A stretch of DNA of 64,000 bases from Ectobacillus ponti (lineage in GTDB: Bacteria; Bacillota; Bacilli; Bacillales; Bacillaceae_G). The translations under genes and the position numbers were made by a program. The stretch is taken from positions 612,194 through 676,193 of the forward strand of contig NZ_JANCLT010000001.1 in assembly GCF_024294785.1 (NCBI RefSeq), in the 5' to 3' direction. This document shows, one piece after another, positions 35,963-44,919 of the stretch (position 1 is its first letter; every line of letters begins with the position of its first letter). The notes under the pieces were generated by a model that saw only the letters and a program-made list of their open reading frames with translations, did not search any database and was not told the origin of the DNA.

Positions 35963-36412
35963 TTAGAGTTTAAGTCCTGTCCGGCTTTTAAAGCGGCGGA
36001 GCAGAATATGGCTTTCCACACGGCTGATGCCTTCGATGCCATATAATTCGTTATTGATGAAGGATTCCAGCGACGGGAAGTCCTCTACGAGCACATGCAT
36101 ATGCAAGGTGCTCGGACCGGTCATTTGATAACAGCTGGCTACATTCGGGTTATTGGCCAGCTTTTCCGCCACCTTGACCAAGTATGCCGGTTCACAATCC
36201 ACTTCAAAAAATGCGGAGACATTGCGGCCGACTGCCTCTGAATTGATGACTACACTGAATTTTTCAATAATCCCCTTCTCCATCATTTGCTGTACGCGAT
36301 CACGAACGGAATTGCGGGACATATTGAGCTCCTTGCCGATGTCTGCATAGGACATGCGCCCATTCTGCATCAGCAGCTCCAAAATTTTCCGGTCCATATC
36401 TCCGAGCTTCAC
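35963..36412 (-). CDS. Lrp/AsnC family transcriptional regulator
   Basis: 149 residues: N-terminal winged HTH (DMDRKILELLMQNGRMSYADIGKELNMSRNSVRDRVQQM, 5-43) and C-terminal RAM ligand-binding domain (about 68-142). GTG start, with GGGAGG seven bases before. An amino acid is the likely effector. It lies upstream of, and in line with, the peptide importer but is separated by a terminator; control of that operon is possible and not shown. Confidence 0.92.
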   Translation of the reverse strand: MKLGDMDRKILELLMQNGRMSYADIGKELNMSRNSVRDRVQQMMEKGIIEKFSVVINSEAVGRNVSAFFEVDCEPAYLVKVAEKLANNPNVASCYQMTGPSTLHMHVLVEDFPSLESFINNELYGIEGISRVESHILLRRFKSRTGLKL

Positions 36413-36554
36413 TGCTTGGCCTCCCTTCTGTCCTGCGAACGGACATCTCAGCTCCTATCTCTTCAGGCCTCTTGCCTGCTAAAAAAGAGCATTCCACCTT
36501 CATCATAGCGATTCCTGCTGAAATAAGAAAGGATTTCGCAAACATTCAAATAAT

Positions 36555-36603
36555 AAAAAGAGCCTATTCAACTGGCATTGCTGCCATTGAATAAGCTCTT
36601 TTC
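36555..36603 (-). terminator. Terminator after ytkD
   Basis: Long hairpin AAAAGAGC-TATTCAA-TGGCA ... TGCCA-GTTGAATA-GCTCTTTT with T run on the minus strand, just overlapping the ytkD stop. Confidence 0.88.
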
Positions 36604-37075
36604 ATCTTCCTGCATTGTCTGGAACATGCACGAGGCTGTGCACCAGCACATCATCGCGCATAATGAAGCTGAACCGCTTGTCATCCTTCAAGTTAGCCGG
36701 CAGCTCGTCCAACAGCACAGAGCCCTTTGTTTCGTCGTGGTGCGTATGCTCCTGCACATCACTGATGACTGCAAAGTAAATATTTTTAATAATGATTTTA
36801 TCCTTGCCCGAAACCTTATATTGGCCGAGGTACTCCAAATGAGACACAATCCCGCCTGTTTCCTCGCGCACCTCCCGGACAGCTGCTTCCTCCGGTGTTT
36901 CGCCCGGCTCCACCTTGCCTCCGGGAAATTCCAGCCCACGGCGTAGATGATGCGTGAGCAGCCATTGGTCGCGGTACCGGCAAATCACCCACACATGCTT
37001 TGGCTCTGCCGAAAATGGCTGCGGCTGAAATGAAAGCTCCACTTTGTTATGATAATAGTCCTTGAACGTATACAT
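36602..37075 (-). CDS. ytkD: Nudix hydrolase YtkD (nucleoside triphosphate phosphohydrolase)
   Basis: 157 residues, strongly similar to B. subtilis YtkD from its first residues ([26 protein letters not shown]). The Nudix box [25 protein letters not shown] follows GX5EX7REUXEEXGU. It hydrolyses oxidised or normal NTPs and may clean the nucleotide pool. ATG 37075 has AGGGGAG seven bases upstream; the longer open frame to 37129 is not used. Confidence 0.93.
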   Translation of the reverse strand: MYTFKDYYHNKVELSFQPQPFSAEPKHVWVICRYRDQWLLTHHLRRGLEFPGGKVEPGETPEEAAVREVREETGGIVSHLEYLGQYKVSGKDKIIIKNIYFAVISDVQEHTHHDETKGSVLLDELPANLKDDKRFSFIMRDDVLVHSLVHVPDNAGR

Positions 37076-37158
37076 GCACATGCTCCCCTGTCCTTGCGGC
37101 AAACACTTCGTTACCACAAATTGTAGCACATTCTCCTCTCTATGCCCAATCTCATTGC

Positions 37159-37473
37159 TTACAAGCCGTTAATGATTCCCATTTGCGCGATCATTTCCTG
37201 CGTTTCATTATCTGTCAGATCGTAAATGAGCTTATACGCCTTCTGCAGCCGGTCTTCATATTCATCGTTCTGCGGGTCATGATGGTACTCCAGAAATGGA
37301 ACATGCGCTCTCCAGAAGGACTTCCAGTCGGCACCGTAAGCCTCATTGAAATAGGCGCGCAGCTGCTCAACTTCCGCATCTGTTGCCTGAATTTCAAAGC
37401 TGTATGTATTGGCGGTCTTCACCTGTGAAATTTCCCCGCCTGCGATGGATACATAATATGTTTTCTTTGCCAT
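37159..37473 (-). CDS. Conserved hypothetical protein
   Basis: 104 residues, soluble and acidic. [12 protein letters not shown] at the start and [26 protein letters not shown] in the middle look like a Bacillus-specific small protein found beside ytkD. No catalytic motif recognised. AGAGGTGCG precedes the ATG. Confidence 0.78.
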   Translation of the reverse strand: MAKKTYYVSIAGGEISQVKTANTYSFEIQATDAEVEQLRAYFNEAYGADWKSFWRAHVPFLEYHHDPQNDEYEDRLQKAYKLIYDLTDNETQEMIAQMGIINGL

Positions 37474-37565
37474 GGCGCACCTCTTGTTTTTGTGCCTAGT
37501 TTGCGCGGCAGCTTTGAAAAATATGTAGAAAACGTGGTACGATGAGGAAAAGGAGGGGTTCGGCC

Positions 37566-37727
37566 ATGATGTTCAAGGTTCTTGTCATTTCGGTGGTCGT
37601 CGTAATTATCGTGCTGCTGCTGTCTGTGCTCACCATCGGAAAAGGCTATTCCTACAAGCACACGGTGGACCGGGCGGAGGACAGTCCGGTTATGAAGGGC
37701 AACAGCACCAAAAAGCCGCACAAGTGA
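37566..37727 (+). CDS. ytzI: YtzI-like small membrane protein
   Basis: 53 residues: one membrane helix (about 3-24) then a polar tail with GKGYSYKHTVD, the YtzI hallmark. AGGAGGGG lies seven bases before ATG 37566. Function unknown. Position between ytkD and luxS matches other Bacilli. Confidence 0.82.
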   Translation: MMFKVLVISVVVVIIVLLLSVLTIGKGYSYKHTVDRAEDSPVMKGNSTKKPHK

Positions 37728-37740
37728 AACAGCTAAAAGA

Positions 37741-37764
37741 AAAAAGAGGGGGCTCCCCTCTTTC
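37741..37764. terminator. Bidirectional terminator of ytzI and luxS
   Basis: AAAGAGGGG-AGC-CCCCTCTTT with TTTTTTCTTTT on the minus strand after luxS; T-rich also on the plus strand. Confidence 0.9.
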
Positions 37765-38238
37765 TTATCCAAACACCTTTTCCAGCTCGGCCTTGTCCTG
37801 AGACAGCCAGTGGTTCATGAGGCGCTTGGCGCCTTCCAAATCATGCAGCTTCGCCTGGCCGCACTGTGTTTCATTCGCTGCCGGCACCTCTTCGATCTGT
37901 ACGGCATCCTTCATGGTGTCCTCAAGCAAATCAATGATTTCGCCCACAGTCGGCGTGCCGCTCACGACAAGATAGAAGCCTGTCTGGCAGCCCATCGGAG
38001 AAATATCAATGATATCGAAGTGATTATGCTTTTCCACATGCTTGCGCAGGTTATAGGCCAGCAGGTGCTCCAGTGTATGGATGGCATCCGGCTTCATCGC
38101 CTGCTTGTTCGGCTGGCAAAAGCGGATGTCATACTTGTTGACAACACCGTCGCTGCCCACCTTATGGACGCCGCAGTGGCGCACATACGGCGCTTTTACA
38201 ATATTATGGTCGAGTTCGAAGCTTTCGACTGATGGCAT
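37765..38238 (-). CDS. luxS: S-ribosylhomocysteine lyase (autoinducer-2 synthase)
   Basis: 157 residues. Splits S-ribosylhomocysteine into homocysteine and DPD, recycling the SAM by-product and yielding AI-2. Metal ligands His54 and His58 in HTLEH and Cys126 in ETQCGQ; catalytic Glu57 and Cys84 (MGCQTGFY) are present. AAGGGAG before ATG 38238; the frame extends upstream without a matching domain. Confidence 0.97.
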   Translation of the reverse strand: MPSVESFELDHNIVKAPYVRHCGVHKVGSDGVVNKYDIRFCQPNKQAMKPDAIHTLEHLLAYNLRKHVEKHNHFDIIDISPMGCQTGFYLVVSGTPTVGEIIDLLEDTMKDAVQIEEVPAANETQCGQAKLHDLEGAKRLMNHWLSQDKAELEKVFG

Positions 38239-38396
38239 TTGTATCGCTCCCTTATCATTCAAAATAGATAATTCCGATATACGTAATATGATATACTGAA
38301 GCATTCCGCCCGTAAAGCAGGACGCCCTTTCAATATTATGGCATACCGGGGCAAATCTCAACGAAAAAGATGCTCCACGGAAAGGAGACACAGCTT

Positions 38397-38621
38397 ATGC
38401 AAATTGTTTTCATCGCCATCATCCGTTTTTATCAGCGTATCATTTCACCGCTGAAGCCGCCTACGTGCCGCTTCTATCCGACCTGTTCTCATTACGGGCT
38501 TGAGGCAGTGCAAAAGCACGGTGCCTGGAAGGGGGGCTGGCTTGCGCTGAAGCGCATCCTGAAATGCCACCCCTTCCATCCCGGCGGCTTTGACCCCGTG
38601 CCGGACAAGCCGGAGACTTAA
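38397..38621 (+). CDS. yidD: Membrane protein insertion efficiency factor YidD
   Basis: 74 residues. [29 protein letters not shown] and [13 protein letters not shown] are the complete YidD signature. Helps YidC/SpoIIIJ insert proteins, peripherally at the inner face of the membrane. ATG 38397 has GGAG ten bases upstream. Its TAA overlaps the stop of convergent ytiB. Confidence 0.96.
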   Translation: MQIVFIAIIRFYQRIISPLKPPTCRFYPTCSHYGLEAVQKHGAWKGGWLALKRILKCHPFHPGGFDPVPDKPET

Positions 38622-39181
38622 GCCCCGTAGCCTTTGTCAACCGTTGTCAGCTTGCCTGTTTTCGGATCGATGACCAAGCCGTGGACAGGCACGCCCTCCG
38701 GCATCAGCGGATGCTGGCGGATAATGTCCACACTGTGCTGCACGCTCTCTTCCACGCAGGAAAACCCGTGCAGGAACTTTTCCAGGTCGATGCCGGAATA
38801 TTGAAGAGTATGGAGCTTCTCTTCGGAAATGCCCCGCTCCTTCATTTTTGCAATCGTGCTGTCGGCCTTGATGCTGGCCATGCCGCAATCATAATGGCCG
38901 ACCACGCACACTTCGTCAGCTCCCAGCTCGTAAACCGCCACTAAAATGCTCCGCATAATACTGCCGAATGGATGCGAGATGACAGCTCCCGCCACCTTAA
39001 TGATTTTCACATCGCCATTCCGTATGTTCATGGCCTTCGGCAGCAGCTCCACAAGACGCGTGTCCATGCAGGAGACGATGACAAGACGCTTGTCGGGATA
39101 CTTATCTGTCTGGAACTGTTCGTACTCCTTCTTCTCCACAAACTGTTCGTTGTGCGTCAAAATTTGGTCTAATAATCTCAT
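38618..39181 (-). CDS. ytiB: Beta-carbonic anhydrase
   Basis: 187 residues. Hydrates CO2 to bicarbonate. Zinc ligands Cys38 (SCMDTR), His96 and Cys99 (GHYDCG), with Asp40 and Arg42 as the catalytic dyad. ATG 39181 with AAGGGGG upstream; TTG 39187 is in frame but too close to that site. Equivalent to ytiB beside ytjA/luxS in Bacillus. Confidence 0.93.
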   Translation of the reverse strand: MRLLDQILTHNEQFVEKKEYEQFQTDKYPDKRLVIVSCMDTRLVELLPKAMNIRNGDVKIIKVAGAVISHPFGSIMRSILVAVYELGADEVCVVGHYDCGMASIKADSTIAKMKERGISEEKLHTLQYSGIDLEKFLHGFSCVEESVQHSVDIIRQHPLMPEGVPVHGLVIDPKTGKLTTVDKGYGA

Positions 39182-39304
39182 CAGCAATTCCCCCTTTTGT
39201 CTATTATTTGTCTGTTACCAAAAACAAGTCAAGTATGTATTATTTCAATCTCGCAGGAATTTCAAATTTTTCCCAGTATATTCTTTAGAGAAGGGGGGAT
39301 ACAC

Positions 39305-40342
39305 GTGAAGGTTTTAATCTTAGGCGGCACGCGATTTTTAGGAAAACACTTGGCGAAGGAAGCCCTGGAGCGCGGCTATGAAGTAACGCTGTTTAACCGC
39401 GGGAACCACCCTGCTCCGTTTGCGGGTGTGGAGCAGCTTCTCGGTGACCGTGATGGGAGCTTGGAGGCTTTGAGAGGGCGGCAATGGGATGCAGTCATTG
39501 ATACATGCGGCTTTGTTCCGCGTGTCATCACCAAGATTGCAGAGGTGCTCGGCGGGAATATCGGCCACTACACATACATATCCAGCATTTCTGTCTATAA
39601 GGACTGGATTCCGTATGATATTGATGAATCCTATGAGCTTGTCACGATGACAGATGAAGAGGCTGAGGAAGCAACGAAAGACAATGCCGGCCCCATCTAC
39701 GAGCATTACGGCGCATTAAAAGCCTTGTGCGAGCACGAAGCAGAGAAGCGGATGCCGGGCAAGGTACTGACAGTCCGCGCCGGACAGATTGTAGGGCCGG
39801 AGGATTACACAGACCGGCTTTCCTATTGGCTGCAGCGTGTACATAAAGGAGGGCGCGTCCTTTGCCCCGGCAATCCGGACCGGCCGGTGCAGATTGTTGA
39901 TGTGCGTGATCTGGCAGCCTGGATTTTGAATATGGCCGAACAGCGGCGCGCCGGCACCTACAACGTCACAAGCCCGGCAGAGGCTTGTACGATGGGGCAG
40001 CTGCTGCAGACTTGTAAAGAAGCCAGTGCCAGTGATGCCGAATTCATTTGGGCTCAGGAAGCCTTTCTCATGCAGCAGGAGGTCGCCCCGTGGATTGACA
40101 TGCCGCTTTGGCTGCCTGAAACGGAGATTCTGCCGGGAGAGACAGCGCCGTGGAAAGGTGCATTTTCCATGAATGTAGAGCAGGCAGTCGCTGCCGGTCT
40201 GTCCTTCCGCCCGCTCACAGAGACAATCCGCGACACACTGGCCTGGCAGCTCAGGCGGCCGGCCGGACAGCGCAAAGCCGGCATCAGCCTGCAGCGGGAA
40301 GCAGAGCTGCTGGCGCGGTGGCAAAGCGTAAAGCTGCACTAA
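39305..40342 (+). CDS. NAD(P)-dependent epimerase/reductase (extended SDR)
   Basis: 345 residues, GTG start with GAAGGGGGG upstream; the frame before it (from 39197) has no domain. Rossmann motif ILGGTRFLGKHLA (4-16) and the YEHYGALKALCE region (YxxxK variant: Y-GALK) fit atypical SDRs related to RNA-binding CSP41/isoflavone-reductase-like proteins. Substrate unknown. Single-gene unit. Confidence 0.85.
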   Translation: MKVLILGGTRFLGKHLAKEALERGYEVTLFNRGNHPAPFAGVEQLLGDRDGSLEALRGRQWDAVIDTCGFVPRVITKIAEVLGGNIGHYTYISSISVYKDWIPYDIDESYELVTMTDEEAEEATKDNAGPIYEHYGALKALCEHEAEKRMPGKVLTVRAGQIVGPEDYTDRLSYWLQRVHKGGRVLCPGNPDRPVQIVDVRDLAAWILNMAEQRRAGTYNVTSPAEACTMGQLLQTCKEASASDAEFIWAQEAFLMQQEVAPWIDMPLWLPETEILPGETAPWKGAFSMNVEQAVAAGLSFRPLTETIRDTLAWQLRRPAGQRKAGISLQREAELLARWQSVKLH

Positions 40343-40344
40343 GC

Positions 40345-40386
40345 AAGAGGGGACGGACTGTCGGTAAGCCCGAAGTCAGTCCCCTC
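40345..40386. terminator. Hairpin between convergent genes
   Basis: GAGGGGAC-G-GAC ... GTC-A-GTCCCCTC, 11 pairs with one mismatch. The minus strand continues into TTGCTT; T run weak on both sides. Confidence 0.5.
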
Positions 40387-40398
40387 CGTCCGCTTCCG

Positions 40399-41499
40399 TT
40401 ACATGCTGATGAACTGCTTTGTGATCTTCTTCAGCTGCTCCCGGTCAACTGCATGCCCCAGGCCAGCCCCCGCGGGAACACGCACCTTCCCGTTCTGTAG
40501 TGTCACCTCAGGGACAATAATATCCCGTTGCCAATGACGCGAGGAAGCAGATATATCTCCGGGAATGCTGAAATTCGGCAGTGCTGCCAGCGCCACATTC
40601 TGCACGCGGGAAATGCCCATTTCAACCATGCCTCCGCACCACACCGGAACGCCATGCTCCCGGCAATAGTCGTGAATGCGCACTGCCTCAGTCAAGCCGC
40701 CGACACGCCCTGCCTTAATATTGATGATGCGGCAGCTGCCGAGCTGCAAAGCAATACGGGCATCTTCAAGCGTATGGATGCTCTCATCAAGACAGACCGG
40801 TGTCCGGATGGCCTGCTGCAGCACAGCATGATCAAGAAAATCATTGTCAGCCAACGGCTGCTCAATCATCATCAGTTGGAAATCATCCAGCCGCTGCAGC
40901 TGTTTCATGTCCCGCAGCGTGTAAGCCGAATTGGCGTCAGCCATAAGCGGGAGGTCCGGAAATGCCCGGCGAATGGTTTGCAGCAGGGCATAGTCGTTTT
41001 CCGGCTTGATTTTCACCTTAAAGCGCCGGTAGCCGTCAGCCGCATAGCGCTCAATTGCCGCCGCCATCTTCATAGGCTCATCCAGTCCAATGACAACACC
41101 GACCTCAATCTCTCTCCGCGCCGCACCCAGGCTCTGTGCCAGCGACTGCTCCTGCCACTGTGCATACAAGTCCCACACTGCTCCCTCCAGCCCCGCCTTC
41201 GCCATGTGGTTGCGCTTCACGTGTGAAAAAAGCCCCGGCACTTCTGCAGGGTGGGATATGTCAGCCTGTAAAAGGACCGGAATGAGGAAGTCCTGCAGCA
41301 TATGCAGCGCTGTTCTTACCGTTTCCTCCGTATACCATGGCTCGGAAAAGGCCACCACTTCGCCCCAGCCGGACCGTCCGTCCTCATCCCGCAGCTCCAC
41401 GACGATGCTTTCCCGCTTGCGGTACACACCGTAGCTTGCTGCAAACGGGACAACCAAGTCCATTTCGGTTACATATAGCATGGCTTGCTGAACGTTCAT
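40399..41499 (-). CDS. menC: o-Succinylbenzoate synthase
   Basis: 366 residues of the enolase superfamily. Dehydrates SHCHC to o-succinylbenzoate in menaquinone synthesis. KVKIKPEN (KxK base), DANSAY, EQPL and LDESI (three acidic metal ligands) and [10 protein letters not shown] (second Lys) are visible in order. The open frame begins at 41622; ATG 41499 overlaps the menE stop by four bases and has GGGGAA upstream. Confidence 0.95.
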   Translation of the reverse strand: MNVQQAMLYVTEMDLVVPFAASYGVYRKRESIVVELRDEDGRSGWGEVVAFSEPWYTEETVRTALHMLQDFLIPVLLQADISHPAEVPGLFSHVKRNHMAKAGLEGAVWDLYAQWQEQSLAQSLGAARREIEVGVVIGLDEPMKMAAAIERYAADGYRRFKVKIKPENDYALLQTIRRAFPDLPLMADANSAYTLRDMKQLQRLDDFQLMMIEQPLADNDFLDHAVLQQAIRTPVCLDESIHTLEDARIALQLGSCRIINIKAGRVGGLTEAVRIHDYCREHGVPVWCGGMVEMGISRVQNVALAALPNFSIPGDISASSRHWQRDIIVPEVTLQNGKVRVPAGAGLGHAVDREQLKKITKQFISM

Positions 41500-42923
41500 G
41501 GCAATTCCCCGATCATCCGCTTCAGCTCGCGCCGCAGCAGCTTCTTTGACGCATTGCGCGGCAGCTTCTCCACGAAATGAACGGCCTTGGGCACCTTGTA
41601 TTTGGCGAGCTTCCCGCGGCAATAGGACAACAACTCTTCCTCGCTCACATCCGCCTGCAGCTTGACGAATGCCACCGGCACCTGCCCCCAGGCTGCATCC
41701 TCCCTGCCCACAACGCCAGCCTCTGCAACCGCCGGATGGGACAGCAGCACCTCTTCAATCTGGGCCGGGTAAATATTCTCCCCGCCGGAAATAATCAGAT
41801 CGCTGCGCCGGTCCAGCACATACAAAAAGCCGTCTTCATCCAAATACCCGATATCTCCTGTGTACAGCCATCCGTCTGCACTCGTTTCTCCCCGCTTATA
41901 ATACTCCGGCGCCACATTCGGTCCCCGTGCGACAATTTCCCCGGCAATATGCGGCCCATCCGACAAAACCTTCAGCTCACACGGAAAAAGAGGCTTTCCG
42001 GCCGAGCCCACCTTTGTCAGCATATAGTCTGCCGACAGGGTGCAAATTTGCGAAGAGGTTTCCGTCATGCCATACGTTTGATAGACGGGGATGCTTTTCT
42101 CTGTGCACGCCTGCAGCAATGGCAGCGGTGCCGGCCCCCCGCCAAGCAGCATACAACGCAGCGAGTCCGGATACCGCCCTTCTCCCAGCTCACGCACCAT
42201 ATCTGTAAGCATTTTCGCCACCGCCGACATGATCGTAACCTCTTTCTCTGCAATCAGCCGGTTCACTGCTGCCGCCTCAAACTTCTGCAGCAGCACAATC
42301 CGCATGCCGTAAATAACGCTTTTCAGCAAAATGGATAATCCGCCGACATGGAAGAGCGGCAGACAAGCGAGCCAGCAATCCTCCTCGCGCAGTCCGAGAT
42401 TCAGGGCCGATCCGACCGCACTCCACCAATGGTTGCCATATGTATGCATGACTCCCTTGGGTTTGCCGGTTGTGCCGGATGTATATAAAATTGTCATCGT
42501 TTCTCCAAGCGTGAAGTGCTCTCTGCTTTCCGCAGGGCCATCAGGCAGTTCGGCAAGCGTGTAAACGGGCACTGCCGCCCCCTGCAGCTGTTGCTTATAG
42601 GCCGCACCGGCAATCAATAGAGCAGCATCCCCATCCTCCAGCTGCCATTGCCATTCCTCCCGCGAGAGCCTTGTATTCAACAGAACAATCGGTGTGCCGA
42701 TATACGTGAGTGCGTGCAGGGCGACAACCATTTCCACACTGTTGTCCATAAGCAGCGCTGTATGCCGCTCCTTTGTTGCCCCGGCCGCGCGCATGCCTCC
42801 CGCAAGATTTGCGGCCCGCTCATGCAGTTCCCCAAAGGTCAGCCGCTCCGTCTCTGTTTCAAGCGCGATCCGGTCCGGCGTCAAAAAGGCGCGTTGCCGC
42901 AGCCAGTTTGGCATAATCTCCAT
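41496..42923 (-). CDS. menE: o-Succinylbenzoate-CoA ligase
   Basis: 475 residues of the adenylate-forming family: [26 protein letters not shown] (P-loop), [33 protein letters not shown] and a C-terminal [11 protein letters not shown] with the catalytic Lys. Makes OSB-CoA. AGGAGGAAGG before ATG 42923. It is separated from menB by about 350 nt, unlike the compact men operon of B. subtilis, and is joined to menC by an ATGA overlap. Confidence 0.95.
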   Translation of the reverse strand: MEIMPNWLRQRAFLTPDRIALETETERLTFGELHERAANLAGGMRAAGATKERHTALLMDNSVEMVVALHALTYIGTPIVLLNTRLSREEWQWQLEDGDAALLIAGAAYKQQLQGAAVPVYTLAELPDGPAESREHFTLGETMTILYTSGTTGKPKGVMHTYGNHWWSAVGSALNLGLREEDCWLACLPLFHVGGLSILLKSVIYGMRIVLLQKFEAAAVNRLIAEKEVTIMSAVAKMLTDMVRELGEGRYPDSLRCMLLGGGPAPLPLLQACTEKSIPVYQTYGMTETSSQICTLSADYMLTKVGSAGKPLFPCELKVLSDGPHIAGEIVARGPNVAPEYYKRGETSADGWLYTGDIGYLDEDGFLYVLDRRSDLIISGGENIYPAQIEEVLLSHPAVAEAGVVGREDAAWGQVPVAFVKLQADVSEEELLSYCRGKLAKYKVPKAVHFVEKLPRNASKKLLRRELKRMIGELP

Positions 42924-43057
42924 GTTCCTTCCTCCTTTTTCCGCAAAAAATTTCATGCTGATAACACATGCTGTTCACATGAGGTGCACATCGAAGGGCT
43001 ATAGTAAAGCTACCCCTCTTTATATAGATTGTCTGCACTCGACCCTATACGAAATGC

Positions 43058-43087
43058 AGCGCCCGCTCCTGTGGCGGGCTTTTTTTG
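43058..43087 (+). terminator. Plus-strand terminator without an assigned gene
   Basis: GCCCGC-TCCTGTG-GCGGGC followed by TTTTTTT on the plus strand. No plus-strand gene precedes it; a short RNA divergent to menE is possible. Confidence 0.75.
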
Positions 43088-43094
43088 TGCCATG

Positions 43095-43130
43095 GGAAAA
43101 AGACCCGATACGTGAGCATCGAGTCTTTAT
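43095..43130 (-). terminator. Minus-strand terminator downstream of menB
   Basis: AAAGACTCGAT-GCTCACGT-ATCGGGTCTTT followed by TTCCC: an 11-bp stem with one G-T pair. The loop contains GCTCAC, also able to pair with GTGAGC in the adjacent element. Confidence 0.75.
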
Positions 43131-43137
43131 TGCCGGT

Positions 43138-43274
43138 TCCGCTTTTCTTTATGTCCAGCTACGGGGACTGGCTCACTGCCAGGGAGAACCAGCCACCATA
43201 AAAGGCAAGAAGCGCCTTTTGGGTGTCAGAACCACCCTTCGGTGAGCCGGGCGATTCCCCTCCGCTTTTCTTTA
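43138..43274 (-). repeat. Structured, direct-repeat-flanked element after menB
   Basis: TCCGCTTTTCTTTA occurs at 43138-43151 and 43261-43274 (period 123 bp). Between them, 43163-43260 can fold as a closed multi-branch structure: GGGGA (43163) with TCCCC (43256), GGCTCAC (43170) with GTGAGCC (43242), and internal hairpins at 43200-43220 (AAAAGGC/GCCTTTT) and 43221-43237 (GGGTG/CACCC). CTGGC-TCACT-GCCAG is an alternative stem that competes with the closing pair. The right repeat overlaps the menB stop codon. Confidence 0.6.
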
Positions 43275-44090
43275 AGGGAATCTTGGGAACTGGCCGAAGT
43301 CAGGCTTGCGCTTCTCCTTAAAGGCATCTCGGCCTTCCTTCGCTTCGTCTGTTGTGTAGTACAAGAGCGTTGCGTCGCCTGCGAATTGCTGGATGCCTGC
43401 CAGACCGTCTGTGTCCGCGTTGAAGGCTGCCTTCAGGAAGCGGATGGCTGTCGGGCTCTTTTCCAGAATCTCTTCACACCATTTCACTGTTTCCTCTTCC
43501 AGCTGCTCAAGCGGCACGACTGTGTTGACAAGACCCATGTCCAGGGCTTCCTGTGCATTGTATTGACGGCACAGGTACCAGATTTCACGCGCCTTCTTAT
43601 GGCCGACGATGCGTGCCAAATAGCCGGAGCCGTAGCCTGCATCGAAGCTGCCCACCTTCGGACCAGTCTGGCCGAATACAGCGTTGTCCGCTGCGATGGT
43701 CAGATCGCACACGATATGCAGCACATGGCCGCCGCCGATTGCATAGCCTGCCACCATCGCGATGACCGGCTTGGGAATGACGCGGATCAAACGCTGCAGG
43801 TCCAGCACGTTCAGACGCGGAATTTCATCTTCGCCCACGTAGCCGCCATGGCCGCGCACCTTCTGGTCGCCGCCGGAGCAGAATGCTCTGCCGCCTTCCC
43901 CTGTCAAAATAATAACTCCCACAGATGCATCATCACGCGCACGCGCAAACGCATCAATCATTTCGGATACCGTCTTTGGACGGAATGCATTATGTACTTC
44001 AGGACGGTTGATGGAAATTTTGGCGATGCCGTTGTATGTAGAATAGATGATATCTTCATACTTGCCTTGCTGTACCCATTCAAAAGCCAT
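43272..44090 (-). CDS. menB: 1,4-Dihydroxy-2-naphthoyl-CoA synthase
   Basis: 272-residue crotonase. Cyclises OSB-CoA to DHNA-Co[60 protein letters not shown] and the C-terminal [13 protein letters not shown] are diagnostic. ATG 44090 has AAAGGAGG upstream. Its stop codon lies inside the right-hand direct repeat. Confidence 0.97.
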   Translation of the reverse strand: MAFEWVQQGKYEDIIYSTYNGIAKISINRPEVHNAFRPKTVSEMIDAFARARDDASVGVIILTGEGGRAFCSGGDQKVRGHGGYVGEDEIPRLNVLDLQRLIRVIPKPVIAMVAGYAIGGGHVLHIVCDLTIAADNAVFGQTGPKVGSFDAGYGSGYLARIVGHKKAREIWYLCRQYNAQEALDMGLVNTVVPLEQLEEETVKWCEEILEKSPTAIRFLKAAFNADTDGLAGIQQFAGDATLLYYTTDEAKEGRDAFKEKRKPDFGQFPRFP

Positions 44091-44109
44091 TGTAACATCC
44101 TCCTTTTGT

Positions 44110-44919
44110 TTATAGTGTTTGCAAAAACTCACTTACTATTGTATCAAACTTTTCCGGTTGTTCCACATGAATTGCATGCCCGGCGCCAGAAACTTGTACA
44201 AGCCGGGCTTGGGGCAACTGCTTCTGCATACGGGCCAGGATTCCCTGGAACTTTATATCATACTCGCCGCTTATCAGCAGGACCGGCATACGGAAATCGG
44301 GCAGAGCAGCCCAGTAGGACGGCTGTGCTCCTGTGCCCATCCCGTGCAGACTGCCTGCGAGACCGGCTGGATTGTTTTGCAGCCGCTGCTTCCGGATTTG
44401 CTCCCGCTGCTCCTGCGGCAGCTGCTCCTGCGAAGCAAACAGCGGAACCTGCTCCCATTTATCCACAAATGCAGCAATCCCTTGCTGTTCAAGGAAGGCT
44501 GCCAGCTGTTCATCCTGCTGACGGCGGTTCTGCCGGTCAGCCTCCGCCTCCAAACCGGCCGTGCAGTTCTCCAAAATCAAGGAGGCAACCCGGTCGGGGT
44601 AGATAGCCGAAAACACAATGGCCAGCCGGCCGCCCATGGAATAGCCGAGCACATGAACCCGCTTAATCCCCAGATGGTCCAGCAGCGCTGCCAAATCGGC
44701 GGCTGCCTGCCCTATGTCGTACCGTTCCGCCGCCGCAGGGGAATCCGTTCCCCCATGCCCCAGCAAATCCGGCATGATGACCTGATACGACCGGGACCAG
44801 GAAGCGGAAAAGCGGCGCCATGCTTCCTTGCTGCCGGTGAAGCCATGCAGCAGCAGCAGCGCCTCCCCGCTTCCGCACACCTCATACTCATACTGGACAC
44901 CGCGGATCAGCCGCTTCAT
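44110..44919 (-). CDS. menH: 2-Succinyl-6-hydroxy-2,4-cyclohexadiene-1-carboxylate synthase
   Basis: 269-residue alpha/beta hydrolase. [14 protein letters not shown] (oxyanion), [10 protein letters not shown] (nucleophile Ser of GxSxGG), and a C-terminal [12 protein letters not shown] with the catalytic His. Eliminates pyruvate from SEPHCHC. ATGA overlap with menD. Confidence 0.94.
   Translation of the reverse strand: MKRLIRGVQYEYEVCGSGEALLLLHGFTGSKEAWRRFSASWSRSYQVIMPDLLGHGGTDSPAAAERYDIGQAAADLAALLDHLGIKRVHVLGYSMGGRLAIVFSAIYPDRVASLILENCTAGLEAEADRQNRRQQDEQLAAFLEQQGIAAFVDKWEQVPLFASQEQLPQEQREQIRKQRLQNNPAGLAGSLHGMGTGAQPSYWAALPDFRMPVLLISGEYDIKFQGILARMQKQLPQARLVQVSGAGHAIHVEQPEKFDTIVSEFLQTL

Larger units (their letters stand above)
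42924..43271. other. Gene-free men intergenic region
   Basis: 348 nt between menE and menB. Holds, from left to right: the AT-rich menE leader (42924-43057), a plus-strand terminator (43058-43087), a minus-strand terminator (43095-43130), and a structured element bounded by 14-bp direct repeats (43138-43274). No open reading frame with a ribosome binding site was found. Confidence 0.8.

Noticed and set aside
43138-43274. Insertion sequence between menB and menE
   Set aside because: No transposase frame and no terminal inverted repeats at the direct-repeat borders; treated as a structured element instead.
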